Source: Cristatella mucedo
Lineage: Eukaryota > Bryozoa > Phylactolaemata > Cristatellidae
Assembly: GCA_009760855.2 (NCBI GenBank)
Contig: WPIO01000004.1
Span: forward strand, 13,831,001 to 13,895,000
DNA: 64,000 nucleotides
Direction: 5' to 3'
Shown here piece by piece: positions 1 through 39,766 of the stretch; position 1 is the first letter of the stretch; each line of letters begins with the position of its first letter. The position numbers and the translations under genes were made by a program. Under the pieces are notes generated by a model, which saw only the letters and a list, made by a program, of their open reading frames with translations, did no database searches and was not told where the DNA came from.

Positions 1-65
1 CCTACCGATACCCATACCAGTATACCTATACCCATTTTCATAGCAGTATACCCATACCCATGCCC
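1..65. repeat. Degenerate CCATAC hexamer repeat
   Basis: Imperfect units of CCATAC/CCTATAC run from the left edge to about 65. The same hexamer in the other orientation (GGGTAT/GGGTGT) occurs at 435-485. Confidence 0.6.
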
Positions 66-434
66 AGATCACATTGTTCCTTCCAGAGACGTTGTCTCGG
101 ATCACATATGAAGGTGGCTCACCATCAGCCAGCTTCTTCTTCAGCTCTCACTCGATTGCGGTGGCATCGGCCTTCATCGTGATTCGAAGTATTTGACAAT
201 TTCGATTTGAACTTTCAAAGCCCGTCGTCCTGATCCCGATCTGATGGCCGAATCTGGCCGACCCGACCGAAAATCCGAAAACCCTTGCACAACTCTGCTT
301 TTTTACTCTGCAAGACCTGCGGGAGACTCGGGGGTTTGAACTCCTAACGACACCCTTAAGTTGGATTTTTATAAGGCAGGCTAATGCCAACCCATGTCCA
401 CCCATAAGATCACAGTTGCCATCCAAGGCCACCC

Positions 435-485
435 AATACCCATGGGTATGGGTGGGTGTGGGTGTGGGTATGGGTATGGGTATCC
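435..485. repeat. GGGTAT/GGGTGT hexamer repeat
   Basis: About eight consecutive hexamer units, GGGTAT or GGGTGT. It is unlike the TTAGGG telomere repeat and is probably an ordinary microsatellite. Confidence 0.75.
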
Positions 486-560
486 AGTTTTGGGGGTCTG
501 GTATCCTACGATCTGTTCTTTTCCATTATCTATCACATCATCAACAATGCGCCCCTGGGT

Positions 561-712
561 CATAGCCTGGGGGTAAGGCGCTTGCTCATCACAAACCAGG
601 TTGTGGGTTAGAATCCTGCCGTGGACGATCCTTTATTGCCCACTGCAAGCGGTGGTGATAGCCGTTAAGGTTCTTCTGCCACGATATAAATGAGGCTGGT
701 GAATCAGCTAAC
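561..712 (+). mobile_element. tRNA-derived SINE, family A
   Basis: A tRNA-like head (AGCCTGGGGGTAAGGCGC.. and the B-box-like GGTTAGAATCC) is followed by the family body CACTGCAAGCGGTGGTGATA, GCCGTTAAGG, CTTCTGCC and AATGAGGCTG..AATCAGCTAA. The same order of blocks recurs in about ten places in the window. It lies upstream of the first VPS18 exon seen. Confidence 0.8.
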
Positions 713-796
713 CTTAAACTTGTAACTTAAACTGCATCTCCAGTGCTCTTACTCTGCAGACCTCGTGCTGGTTATCATTATTTGTTTATTTTGCAG

Positions 797-31294
<30,498 letters not shown>

Positions 31295-31669
31295 CGGAGC
31301 TGCGGAGATAATGACGTCGTTGTAGACGTCTGGCAAGGCTTTACAGCCTCCGCTGCGCCGCTCCCCAACCTCGCATTGCGCCGGCCTCGCCGCTGGCAGC
31401 GTTTGGGTGCACCCATGTCGCCTTGCTCGTGTCGGGGACCTCCTATGCCGCCATCGCCCGCTGATTGCTCTTCGGAAGCCAAACGTCGGCTTGTTTGAAA
31501 CCGAACCCGCCATGATGGCGGGCAGGGCTGCCGCAAGGGTCACTGTGGGTGGACTTGCCACTCTTCCGACCACATTTGAAAGCCGTTGCTTTTTGTTTGC
31601 AAATCGCAAGGACTGCATGACCAGCGTCGGCAGCATGGCAAGTCCGTCTGTATTGATGGTCATAGTGAC

Positions 31670-31675
31670 AATAAA
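31670..31675 (+). terminator. Candidate VPS18 polyadenylation signal AATAAA
   Basis: A canonical AATAAA hexamer lies about 375 nt after the VPS18 stop codon on the same strand. It is the first one I noticed downstream of the stop; no transcript data support it. Confidence 0.4.
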
Positions 31676-32569
31676 CGTCAGCAGTCAGCGACGTCGTGCA
31701 GAATACTCGAGAGTTGGTGGCTGCCATGTTGTTTGGCTGGACGGACGGTGGCTTGCCGTCGGGCGAGCGACCATTTTCGTCGTGCTTCAGACGAACCGGG
31801 CGGCCATTTGCAGGCGTCCCGGAGCACACGTGCTCACTTCTGTACGGTTTGCTGCTGTGGACGCCTGGCGGCGGCGGCAGTAGCACAGCGACTCAGTTGC
31901 CGGCTAGCGCTCGCTGCAGCTTGTAGATGAGGACCGAGACGGAATGGTCGTCGTCGGCGTCTCGAGCGGTGGCTGCTTCGCAGTCGCTGCAAAAGTCCTT
32001 TCGATGCGAGTGCGAAGCTGAGCGGCAGCTTCGGCACTGACGGGTGCCATGCTGAGCGCCATCTGCCGTCGAAACCGGGCATTGAGAGCAGGAAGCTTCT
32101 GGCAGGAGCCGCCGTGGCGGCCACGAGCTCATTACCTTGGGCGTAGCGGACGTGCACCGCTGGGGTCGGCACGCTCGGCCGCCTGCTGCTGCCCTGGTGT
32201 GCCGTTCTCGTCCAAGCGATAGCGATAGCTGGCCTGCAAAGTTCGGTTGTAGCTCACTTGGCCGAGAATTCGCACTCATCCCCTCAGAAGATGCAGCGGC
32301 TGCGAAGAGCGTACCTGGTTGGCGAGGCAGGCCGAGTGAATTCGCACTGCTTGCTCGGCGCTTGCGTGATCGGCAGAGCTGCGACTCTGGCCGGCTGCCG
32401 GCGTTGACAATCTAAGCGTAGGTTTGCCCACGCGGCGCTTTTTGGTTTCGGCTTACGGCGCCTGCGGGCGAGTCTTCTTCCGCCGCCGGTCATCGCTAGC
32501 TTCCCTGGCTTCAGGTGCCGGGCGGGCGAACGCAGAGAGGAACGAGCTTTCGCTTTGGCTGCTTTGCGC

Positions 32570-32795
32570 AGGCAGCTTGCCCGGATGCAGGCAGCTTGCC
32601 CGGATGCAGGCAGCTTGCCCGGATGCAGGCAGCTTGCCCGGATGCAGGCAGCTTGCTCGGATGCAGGCAGCTTGCCGGATGCAGGCAGCTTGCCCGGATG
32701 CAGGCAGCTTGCCCGGATGCAGGCAGCTTGCCCGGATGCAGGCAGCTTGCCCGGATGCAGGCAGCTTGCCCGGATGCAGGCAGCTTGCCCGGATG
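32570..32795. repeat. 19-bp minisatellite, about 12 copies
   Basis: The unit CAGCTTGCCCGGATGCAGG is repeated about twelve times with one single-base deletion (near 32673) and one C-to-T change (near 32657). Because 19 is not a multiple of three, each frame cycles through a 19-residue pattern. The copies are nearly identical, so the array is young or homogenised. Confidence 0.95.
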
Positions 32796-34628
32796 GCGGA
32801 GGCCGGACGACGATGCGAATGGCCAGTGCCAAGAGGTTTGGAAGCGTCGAGCAGATGGAAAGCAGAAAAAAGTGTTAGAGACGAAATGTGGCAGCAGCGA
32901 ATGATGCGATAAAGGGGGCACTGTCGACTAGCGTTCAGTGGCTCGCTTACTCAGCCGGCTGCTGCCACATTGATTTTCACACGACGTAGCTCTTACATCC
33001 GCTGACCAAATGCAGCCGATCGGCCGGTGCCTCTCCGAGGCTTGTAGTCTTGTCCTAGTAAGTCACCAGCATCGGCCGAAGCCGACATTTCCTCGGAATG
33101 CTTCGGTGTGACGCTTTGCAGAGAAGCGTGGCCGGAGGAGCACCAGTTGTCGGTGACGGCAGTCACTCCTGCTGCATCCGGCGTAGGTGCATTCGATGAT
33201 CTGCCGTTAGTTTTGCCCACCTGCACGGCAGTGCGTACTGCCGTCTTCTCGAAGCGTTTCCTCAGCAACCACGTCTCTCTCGCTGCGCCCGGCTGTGCAG
33301 AATGCGACTACTGCTAGAGGCCACCGGCCGCCATCATGCGAATTAATCGTGGGCATACTGACCAGCCTTGGCAGCGGTCCGCTCAGACGCGATCGACGGG
33401 CGTGTAGCTCCGGGTCAGAGCAGCGCATCAGGCAACAGCGAGCCGGTACCGCTGTCACCTTTCGGCCGTGGTCAGACTTAAGAATGTCAGGCAGCGTATC
33501 ACGATCCTTGACGCGAAGTCCTGCAGAGGAGGCCATCCGCTAGACGTGCTTCATTTGCCGTAAGACGCTGCCTTTTGGGTGAGAACTTAAAAAAGTTTTC
33601 GGTGACAGTCCTGGCAAGCTAAGAGGAAATGGCATTTTGTTCGCACAGCACCGAGCGTACCGTCACTAAGAGGCTAGAGCCACTATTTAGCATGGGAGGG
33701 GCAGATGCAACCTTGCCACTCGCTTGTACCGAGGCTGCTAGTTTTTCTGCTAGGCAGCCGAGTAATCGACCTTGCCAGAGCAGGTTCATGCAGAGCTGGG
33801 CATCAGAGCTAGTCCACTGGCTAGCTGGCTTTCAGGCAAGACCGTGCTGTCAAGAGCGTATCAGCACAGTGCTTGACGATTTGAAGCCAATGGAAGGCGT
33901 TGGTAAGGCAATTGCCTCCCGAGTGGGCTAGCGAGAGCTTCAACTTGCAACAATGCCCACCCTACACATTCTTTCCTCGCAAAGGAAGGACGCTATCGTG
34001 TCCCATCGCGCTGCAAAATAGCTCTGCTAAGGCCATCCGACTCCTTTTTTCTGCGTTGATAAAGTGGCTTTGCAAATCATATGGAGATCTCTTTTCTCGT
34101 AAACAAATGATTTTTAATGTAACAAGTCGCTAGAATCCTGTACGCGATCTCGCGGCGACTACGTTAAGTAAGAATGGCGAGCGTCGAAGGACGTCGGCTA
34201 GAGCAGTATTTTGCTAGAAGCGCTACCGACAGCACGACAAAGCTGCCAAAGGTCGCCACCGTCACGACGGTGACTGCGATCAGGTGCTTCTAAGAATACG
34301 CTAGCTGGACGCAGGAAACACGACGGAGCTAAGCCTGCACGTCAGAGCTGCTTGCGGCGCCAAGTTGCTTCTACGACCGCCCGTGCCTCACGCTTGCTAG
34401 GAAATCCTCTGTCGGCCGAGAGGGAAAACGCCATTGAACACAACAACGACGACTCTGCGCGGGGAGCGGGCTGACTCTGTGGGTGTTTCGAAGGCATCCT
34501 TACGCATGACCGCTGCAAAGAGCTCTCCTGCAGCGGCTCATTCTCTGCCTCAGCGTCTCTCCTCGGCTCTCATGCTCTATCCCTGCCTTTTCTCTCTACC
34601 CTCTCCCCTCTCGTTAACCCTCTTTCTC

Positions 34629-34665
34629 TTCCAAGCTCTCCTCTCTCTCTCTCTCTCTCTCTCCA
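34629..34665 (+). repeat. CT microsatellite
   Basis: CT run inside a broader pyrimidine-rich tract (34580-34750). Confidence 0.9.
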
Positions 34666-34745
34666 CCTCTTCCTAACTTCCACATCTACTTCTCTCGCTC
34701 TACCACCCTCATCCGCTCCCCTTCTTTCTCGACCTCTTCACCCCT

Positions 34746-34749
<4 letters not shown>

Positions 34750-34800
<51 letters not shown>

Positions 34801-34823
34801 TCTCTCTCTCCCTCTCTCACTGT
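34750..34823 (+). repeat. CT dinucleotide microsatellite
   Basis: About 24 CT units then CCCT-interrupted runs, ahead of the SINE at 34945. Confidence 0.95.
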
Positions 34824-34944
34824 CAGCCTTTAATTCTCTCTCTCACACTTTATATCTCGCTCGCTTCTCCTTGCGGCATCTCAGCTTGCCGCCGCTACTT
34901 GGGTGAATTCTTCGACGGCTCACCAGACCCCTTTTTGGTGAGCT

Positions 34945-35115
34945 GTAATGGCTCACTAGGTAAGGCGGTTGCTTTTCACGACCTCGGCCCCGAGGTCGTG
35001 GGTTCGAATCCTGCAGTGGGCGATCCTTTATCGCCACTGGAAGCGGTGTTGATAGCCATAAAGGCTCTTCTGTCTCTATACAAAAAGAGGCTGTTAAATC
35101 AGCTAGTATTTTTTC
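34945..35115 (+). mobile_element. tRNA-derived SINE, family A, well preserved
   Basis: This copy has the clearest tRNA-like head in the window: ATGGCTCACTAGGTAAGGCG (A box) and GTGGGTTCGAATCC (B box, matching the tRNA consensus). The body GGGCGATCCTTTATCGCCAC, GATAGCCATAAAGGCTCTTC and GAGGCTGTTAAATCAGCTAG ends TATTTTTTC. Confidence 0.85.
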
Positions 35116-35238
35116 TTTTGTTTGCAGCGCTCTAGAATTTCGGGGCACCCAGGAAATAGGACACGTCGGAGGAGGAAGGGGCGGATTCGGTCACGTGCCG
35201 CCCGCAGTCGCTCGAGGTTCGAGTGTACTATTTTTAAG

Positions 35239-35251
35239 CCTCTCTCTCTCT

Positions 35252-35285
<34 letters not shown>

Positions 35286-35287
35286 CG
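35239..35287 (+). repeat. CT microsatellite
   Basis: CT runs split by a C9 tract. It is the last CT-oriented run on the + strand in the window. Confidence 0.92.
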
Positions 35288-37073
35288 CAGGCGGGCTTTC
35301 GCGATGCGCCGCAAAAGCAGCGCCCGCCCAACCGCACGAGGCGCTAAAAATTTCGGCGCGAATTTGATGGCTTCGACTCGTCGCGTCGAGTTCGACGCCT
35401 TACTTGCTCTCGAGCTGGCTCCGGAAAGCGAGATGCGACATGTCGACGGTCGCGCTATTCTGCCCAGCTCCTGGTCGTGCGAGACCCTTTTCATTGCGGT
35501 TAACTCCGTGCAGGCGTCGAGCCGACGCCGAGTAGGATCGTGGAAACGACACTGCGCCACGGCTCGCCGGCACATTCGACGACGCTGCAGCAAGGCACAA
35601 CGCGGAATTGTTTGCTCCGCCGTTTTCGTAATCATGCAGGACCCGCCGAGCGGGATCATCCCAGCTGGCCGTAGCTGTCCGCTGTTTGAGCGGCCAGAGG
35701 AAGCAGGCGGGAGTGAACGCAGCTAACTGCTCTGAAAATGCGGGCCAAGGCCGAAAGGTTCTTGTTCCGGTATCCCTGGGCCGCTTGCGTTGCATTGCCT
35801 CTTTGTAGTAATCCCGTCAGCAACGTTCTCTTTCTGACATCGCGCTTGCTCGAATGACGGACAGCGAGCGACGTTAATCCACGCACGCTTGATGCATCGA
35901 GCTTTATCCTGGGACGCCACGGCAAAGTCGGCACTCAAGGTTTTGTATTTAGCCTGAGGCCTGCGGCCTCTGCCTTGGCCCGCTCCTGTCGCATCTAGTT
36001 ATGCCAGGGATCAAGACAAGCGCTTTGCGGCTCGAACCTGCTCTTGCATTCCCGCGCTTGTACTCACTGAGGCTGTGTGTTGGATCGCTTGGGTGTCGTA
36101 ATGAATCAACACTCAAGGCCATTTCACGCCGCTCAGATCCATTTCGGACTTGTACGAGCCCTCCCAGGCTTACCAAGAACAACTGCCATCCTCTAATAAT
36201 CAGCTGCGAAGCCCAAATAATGACTGCGTACATTGGTAGCAATTGGGGTATGATGCATGGGAAAAATTTCCCGGCATTCTGGTTGCGCGTTGTCAACCAA
36301 ATGGGAATGCCAAGTTCTGCCCCCGAAAGACGGTCCGCCGCAGCCAGGCGTCGCTAGTAAGCACTTTGCACCCTATCCTCTCACGAACGCTCAGGAGAAA
36401 TGCAACGGAATTTAGTTAGCGAATCTTTGAACACAGTGCTGTGTAGTTCGCAATCGTTATTGGAGCTTCACGCCACCGATATTTAGGTTCGCATGTGCGA
36501 TGCCATACGTTTATGACTCTCCTGCGGCCATTGGACTTCCATTTTATCGGGAAAGCACGGTCTGCGGACCTGGCAGAAGCTTTTCGGTGCCTTAGTGTGA
36601 GACTACGTATGCGAAATACAGTGAAATTTTGAAGATACACTCTAAGCACAGTGCCGTGTACTGAGCGATCGATATTGATTATTTGAGCTTCGAAAAGCTC
36701 TCTTCCGGCGGATCCGGATCTCCGATCTCGACGCTCGGCCACGCGACGCCGCTGTCGTCGTGGCGATCGAATTCGGCGAAAGAAGCGGCCAAGAATAGGA
36801 AATGTTCGACGCTTCCTGCTTACGAAAGTTTCTTCAGTTGCGGCTCAGCAGAACCGAGAAAGTCAGAGCTGCGGTTCGGCGGACGTGCTCGTCGTCTCGC
36901 AACCGACATTTTCTCTCAGGAAGGTGCGTCGTCCTGACGAAATGCTCGCTCGTCGCACGCAGAGCGCTGCGCCGGTCCCGAGATGCCCGCAGCTCTGTCC
37001 ACGCTAGCGAACGACACTGCCACGCAGCAGAGCGCTGCTGCACAAGCGTTCGCGCGCTCGCACTTTTCTAAAG

Positions 37074-37079
37074 TTTATT
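37074..37079 (-). terminator. Candidate polyadenylation signal for the BMP3-like gene
   Basis: TTTATT on the + strand reads AATAAA on the - strand, about 570 nt past the stop codon of the BMP3-like gene. It is a canonical hexamer in a GC-rich setting where such hexamers are rare by chance, but there is no transcript support. Confidence 0.35.
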
Positions 37080-37646
37080 CGCCTCGTTGCGACGCGGCCG
37101 GACACTGTCGGACGAGCGCCCGAGGACAGCGCCGAGCTGACGCCTGAGCGCCAAGCCGACGATCCCGACGCGGGCGAGACCGCAGGGGCTTGCGCCGCTG
37201 CAGCTCTGGGCAGAGCAGCCTGCACACGCTACACTTGTACTAAAAATAAAATCGCCGTCTAACTAAACTCGCCGAAGGGAGCGCCCCCACGAATGCCGGG
37301 GAGGGGTGGGGTAAGGCTCAAGCGAGAAATAAATATGGCCGCCGCCGACACTAAGCGACCGGCAGCAGACGATCGAACGCGCGGCAGCGGCGGCGGCTCT
37401 CGCTCGCTCGCTGCTGCTGGCGCGGAAGCAGACGAGGTCATCGGGGTGAGGCGCAGTGTCCGCCTGAGCGCCGTGCCGTGACGCGCCACGTCCGGCCCTG
37501 GCAGCGGAACGTCTCGCACCTCTCGCGGGGTGATTCTGCGACCGCTAGATCTGCGACGTCGGTGACCGTCGTCGCCCACACTCGAGCGGCTCTCGCCTGG
37601 CTCTCGGCTCTCGTTGGGCTCATGCGGAGCGGCGGCGGCAAGCGAG

Positions 37647-37838
37647 CTATCTGCAAGCGCAAGACTCGACCGTCATGCCCGGATAGTTCTTCAGGACGAC
37701 GTTTCGCTTCTGGTCGTAGTAGAGCAGCGTCACCGACGACAGCTTGTCCGGCACGCAGCAGGGCGACGGCAGGTCGGGCACGACGCCGGCCGCTCGCAGC
37801 AGGCTCTGTATGGTCGCGTGGTTTGTGGGCTGCTGAGC
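37647..37838 (-). other. BMP3-like exon 3: second half of cystine-knot domain
   Basis: The exon starts in phase 0 after a CCCGCCCAG-type acceptor (GCCTCCGCCCAG) and encodes [18 protein letters not shown], the PSPCC pair and the final CACR, then TAG at 37649-37647. Joining it to [12 protein letters not shown] restores the exact BMP3 spacing between CEFP and NHATIQ. The BMP3 intron in vertebrates falls at the same place in the knot domain, which supports the 96-bp intron at 37839-37934. Confidence 0.93.
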
Positions 37839-39766
37839 CTGGGCGGAGGCGAGGAGAGAGAGCTCGCTCGAGCGCGCGCCCTGACGAGCGGTGACAAGCG
37901 GCGCCAAGCGCTCTGCCCGAAAACGGCGGCTTACCGAGCTCAGGGGAAACTCGCACGTGCCGGAGCAGTAGTGGATCTCGAACGCCTTCGGCTCGATGAT
38001 CCAGCCGCCCCAGCCAACATCGTTGAAGTCGAGCGTGAGACCCATGCGGCCGCAAGGCGAACCGCCCGGTGCTTCGCTCGACCGGCGAGGCGGCGGCGGC
38101 AGCGGCAGCCGCTTCGAGGCTCGCGGCCGAGTGTGAGCGCTCCGGCTGCCGCCGTCAGAGCGATCGGGGCCGCCGCGGACTCGCTGGTCGGGCAGGTACA
38201 GTGGCTCCCCCTTCAGCGGCCAAGGTATGAGTCGCGAACCGGCGGTCAGGCCGCCGCCACGAAGGCGTTCCTGGCGCGGCCGCAGCATGTCGAAACCGGC
38301 CATAGGCACTCTACCGCGAGCCGTCGCTGCCGCCACCGCAGCCGCCGGATGCTGTCGGCGCGGTGGCTGAGGCGGCCGACCGAGCTGCTGCAGCCGCCTC
38401 CGCGCCACGTCCGGATCGCCAGGTATCTCGTTGTCCAGGACGTCGCGAGCCACTCTCGACGGCAACCGTCTCCTTGCCAGTTTTCGCGCTGCGTGGCGGT
38501 CATCGTGAGAGGACCAGGCCGACGTCCTGGCCCAGTCGTCGCCGTCGGCGCCGCCGCTCAGACCAGTCTCGGGATTGATCAGGCTCTCCGCCTCCTGGCG
38601 CAAGCTGAGTCCGTCGCGTAGGCGCAGGCGCGAGCTGATCTGGTCGGCGGTGAGGTTTACCGTGTCGTTAGTGTAGACGAGTACGTACGGCAGCGTGCGG
38701 TGGTGCAAGAACAGCTCCGTCGCTTCGGCGTCCGAGCCCGCCGCCGCCACCGCCGTCGAGTTCGCAAAGGCGAACAGCAGCTCGACCGTGTCCGCGCCTG
38801 AGCTGAGCGCTCGCTTGATCGGCTGCGTCACGTCCATCGTCTGCCAGCCCGAGGCGGCCGTCGACAGGGCAAAGGTCGTCCACGTCGTCCCAGGTTCGCC
38901 TTCGCTGCCGGCTTTTCGCGAGCGGACGCTTCGCAACGACACCAGCAGCGGCGAAGCGTCCGCGACGCCTCGGGCGAACACGGTGCGGCGGTGGAGGCGC
39001 AGCTCCGCTTTCACGGCGGTTTCGTCGCGGGTCACTGTGTCCATGCTGAACGCGACGGCACTCCCGTGCGCTGCTGCAAAAATGTCGTCGGCGGCTGCGG
39101 CGCTGGAGAGAGAGCGGCGCTGGAGAGAGAGCGAGAGCTGGTCGCCCAAGAAAGCGTCGCGTCTAGTAATTTCAAGCCGCCGATCAGCATCCACCGGACG
39201 CCGCGGGCGCGTTCTCGCCCTCTACTAGATCGTGCTTGCGGAGCCGCCATTCGCGTGGCAATGGTGAAGAACTGAGGGTGGGCGGAAACTGGGGCGGTAG
39301 CCGCATCGCGCGCCGCCGCGCTGATCGCTGTCTGCGTCGGCAAGCGAGGGCCCTGCATCCGGCGAGTTTTTCGCTACGTCACGACTGCAGGCGTCGGGAT
39401 TAGGAGACGAGGCAGGCGAACAAGAAGCTGCAGCGCGCCAGCTGGTGACCTACTGTGCGTCGCCAGTATGCAGCGAACGGTATTGCTTCCTTCGGGGGGC
39501 GGCAGCCCCGACGTGTAGCGCTGATATAGGTCCAGCATGTAGCTCGGAACCGGTTTCTCGCCGTCGCCGCTTCGTGATGACTGCAGCGGCGGCGGAGAGA
39601 GCGAGTACTCGCCCTGTCCGCCGCCGTCGTCATCTGTCGATCGGGTCATAGGCAGCGCCTGGCTCGCGGGCAGCGCCGGCAGTAGACAGGTCACCAGCGC
39701 TAGTCCTGCGGCAGCTGAAACCGCGATCGCGAATCCACTCGACGAGTGGCGACCACCTGCGGCCAT
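37647..39766 (-). CDS. BMP3/GDF10-like TGF-beta family ligand, three exons
   Basis: This is a secreted TGF-beta superfamily ligand of the BMP3/GDF10 group, which in vertebrates mostly antagonises BMP signalling through activin-type receptors. Exons on the - strand are 39766-39454, 39073-37935 and 37838-37647, giving 547 residues. The ATG at 39766-39764 starts a signal peptide (hydrophobic core about residues 12-35). [12 protein letters not shown] and NTVRCI open the propeptide, [10 protein letters not shown] (human BMP3 EPYILVYAND) lies about residue 232, and RVAR-314 is followed by DVLDNEIPG, matching the BMP3 stretch NNELPG. The knot domain has seven cysteines, at 445, 474, 478, 511, 512, 544 and 546, and ends in MTVESCACR exactly as in BMP3. 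[16 protein letters not shown] and [18 protein letters not shown] place it in the BMP3/GDF10 group rather than BMP2/4 or BMP5-8. The group assignment is firm; BMP3 versus GDF10 cannot be decided, since one invertebrate gene probably precedes both. Confidence 0.95.
37935..39073 (-). other. BMP3-like exon 2: propeptide and first half of cystine-knot domain
   Basis: The acceptor TTTTTGCAG leaves two bases (CA) that complete codon 105 as Thr. The exon then runs through [20 protein letters not shown] (BMP3 YLFNLSSLTKSENILSAT), a [14 protein letters not shown] segment, N-glycosylation sequons at about residues 209, 241 and 244, the RVAR-314 basic site, a Pro/Arg-rich linker of about 120 residues, and the first three knot cysteines in [17 protein letters not shown] and [12 protein letters not shown]. 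The donor TCG|GTAAGC is in phase 0. The linker between cleavage site and first cysteine is long; a later basic site (RASKR, about residue 426) could also be used. Confidence 0.9.
39454..39766 (-). other. BMP3-like exon 1: signal peptide and start of propeptide
   Basis: The exon encodes residues 1-104 and the first base of codon 105. The start ATG has G at +4. It carries an N-terminal hydrophobic stretch ([19 protein letters not shown]), then an acidic Gly/Ser-rich linker, then [15 protein letters not shown] and NTVRCI, the usual opening of a BMP propeptide. The donor reads ACA|GTAGGT on the - strand and ends in phase 1, which matches the next acceptor. The 380-bp intron occupies 39074-39453. 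Confidence 0.88.

Larger units (their letters stand above)
31680..36640. other. GC-rich stretch without recognised genes
   Basis: Between the VPS18 3' end and the BMP3-like CpG island I find the 19-bp minisatellite, CT tracts and one family A SINE. Several open frames exceed 100 codons on both strands but overlap each other, show no family motifs and fit a low stop-codon density. Confidence 0.5.

Noticed and set aside
435-485. Telomeric repeat
   Set aside because: The unit is GGGTAT/GGGTGT, not TTAGGG, and the tract is short and internal.
32570-32795. CRISPR array
   Set aside because: Units are directly adjacent with no unique spacers, and the DNA is animal.
32284-32921. Frames of up to 182 codons across the 19-bp array
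   Set aside because: Open on both strands and in several frames because of the tandem repeat; no sign of selection on one frame.
37614-38621. 335-codon + strand frame
   Set aside because: It is antisense to the BMP3-like exons, which are supported by homology; it reflects the GC-rich composition.
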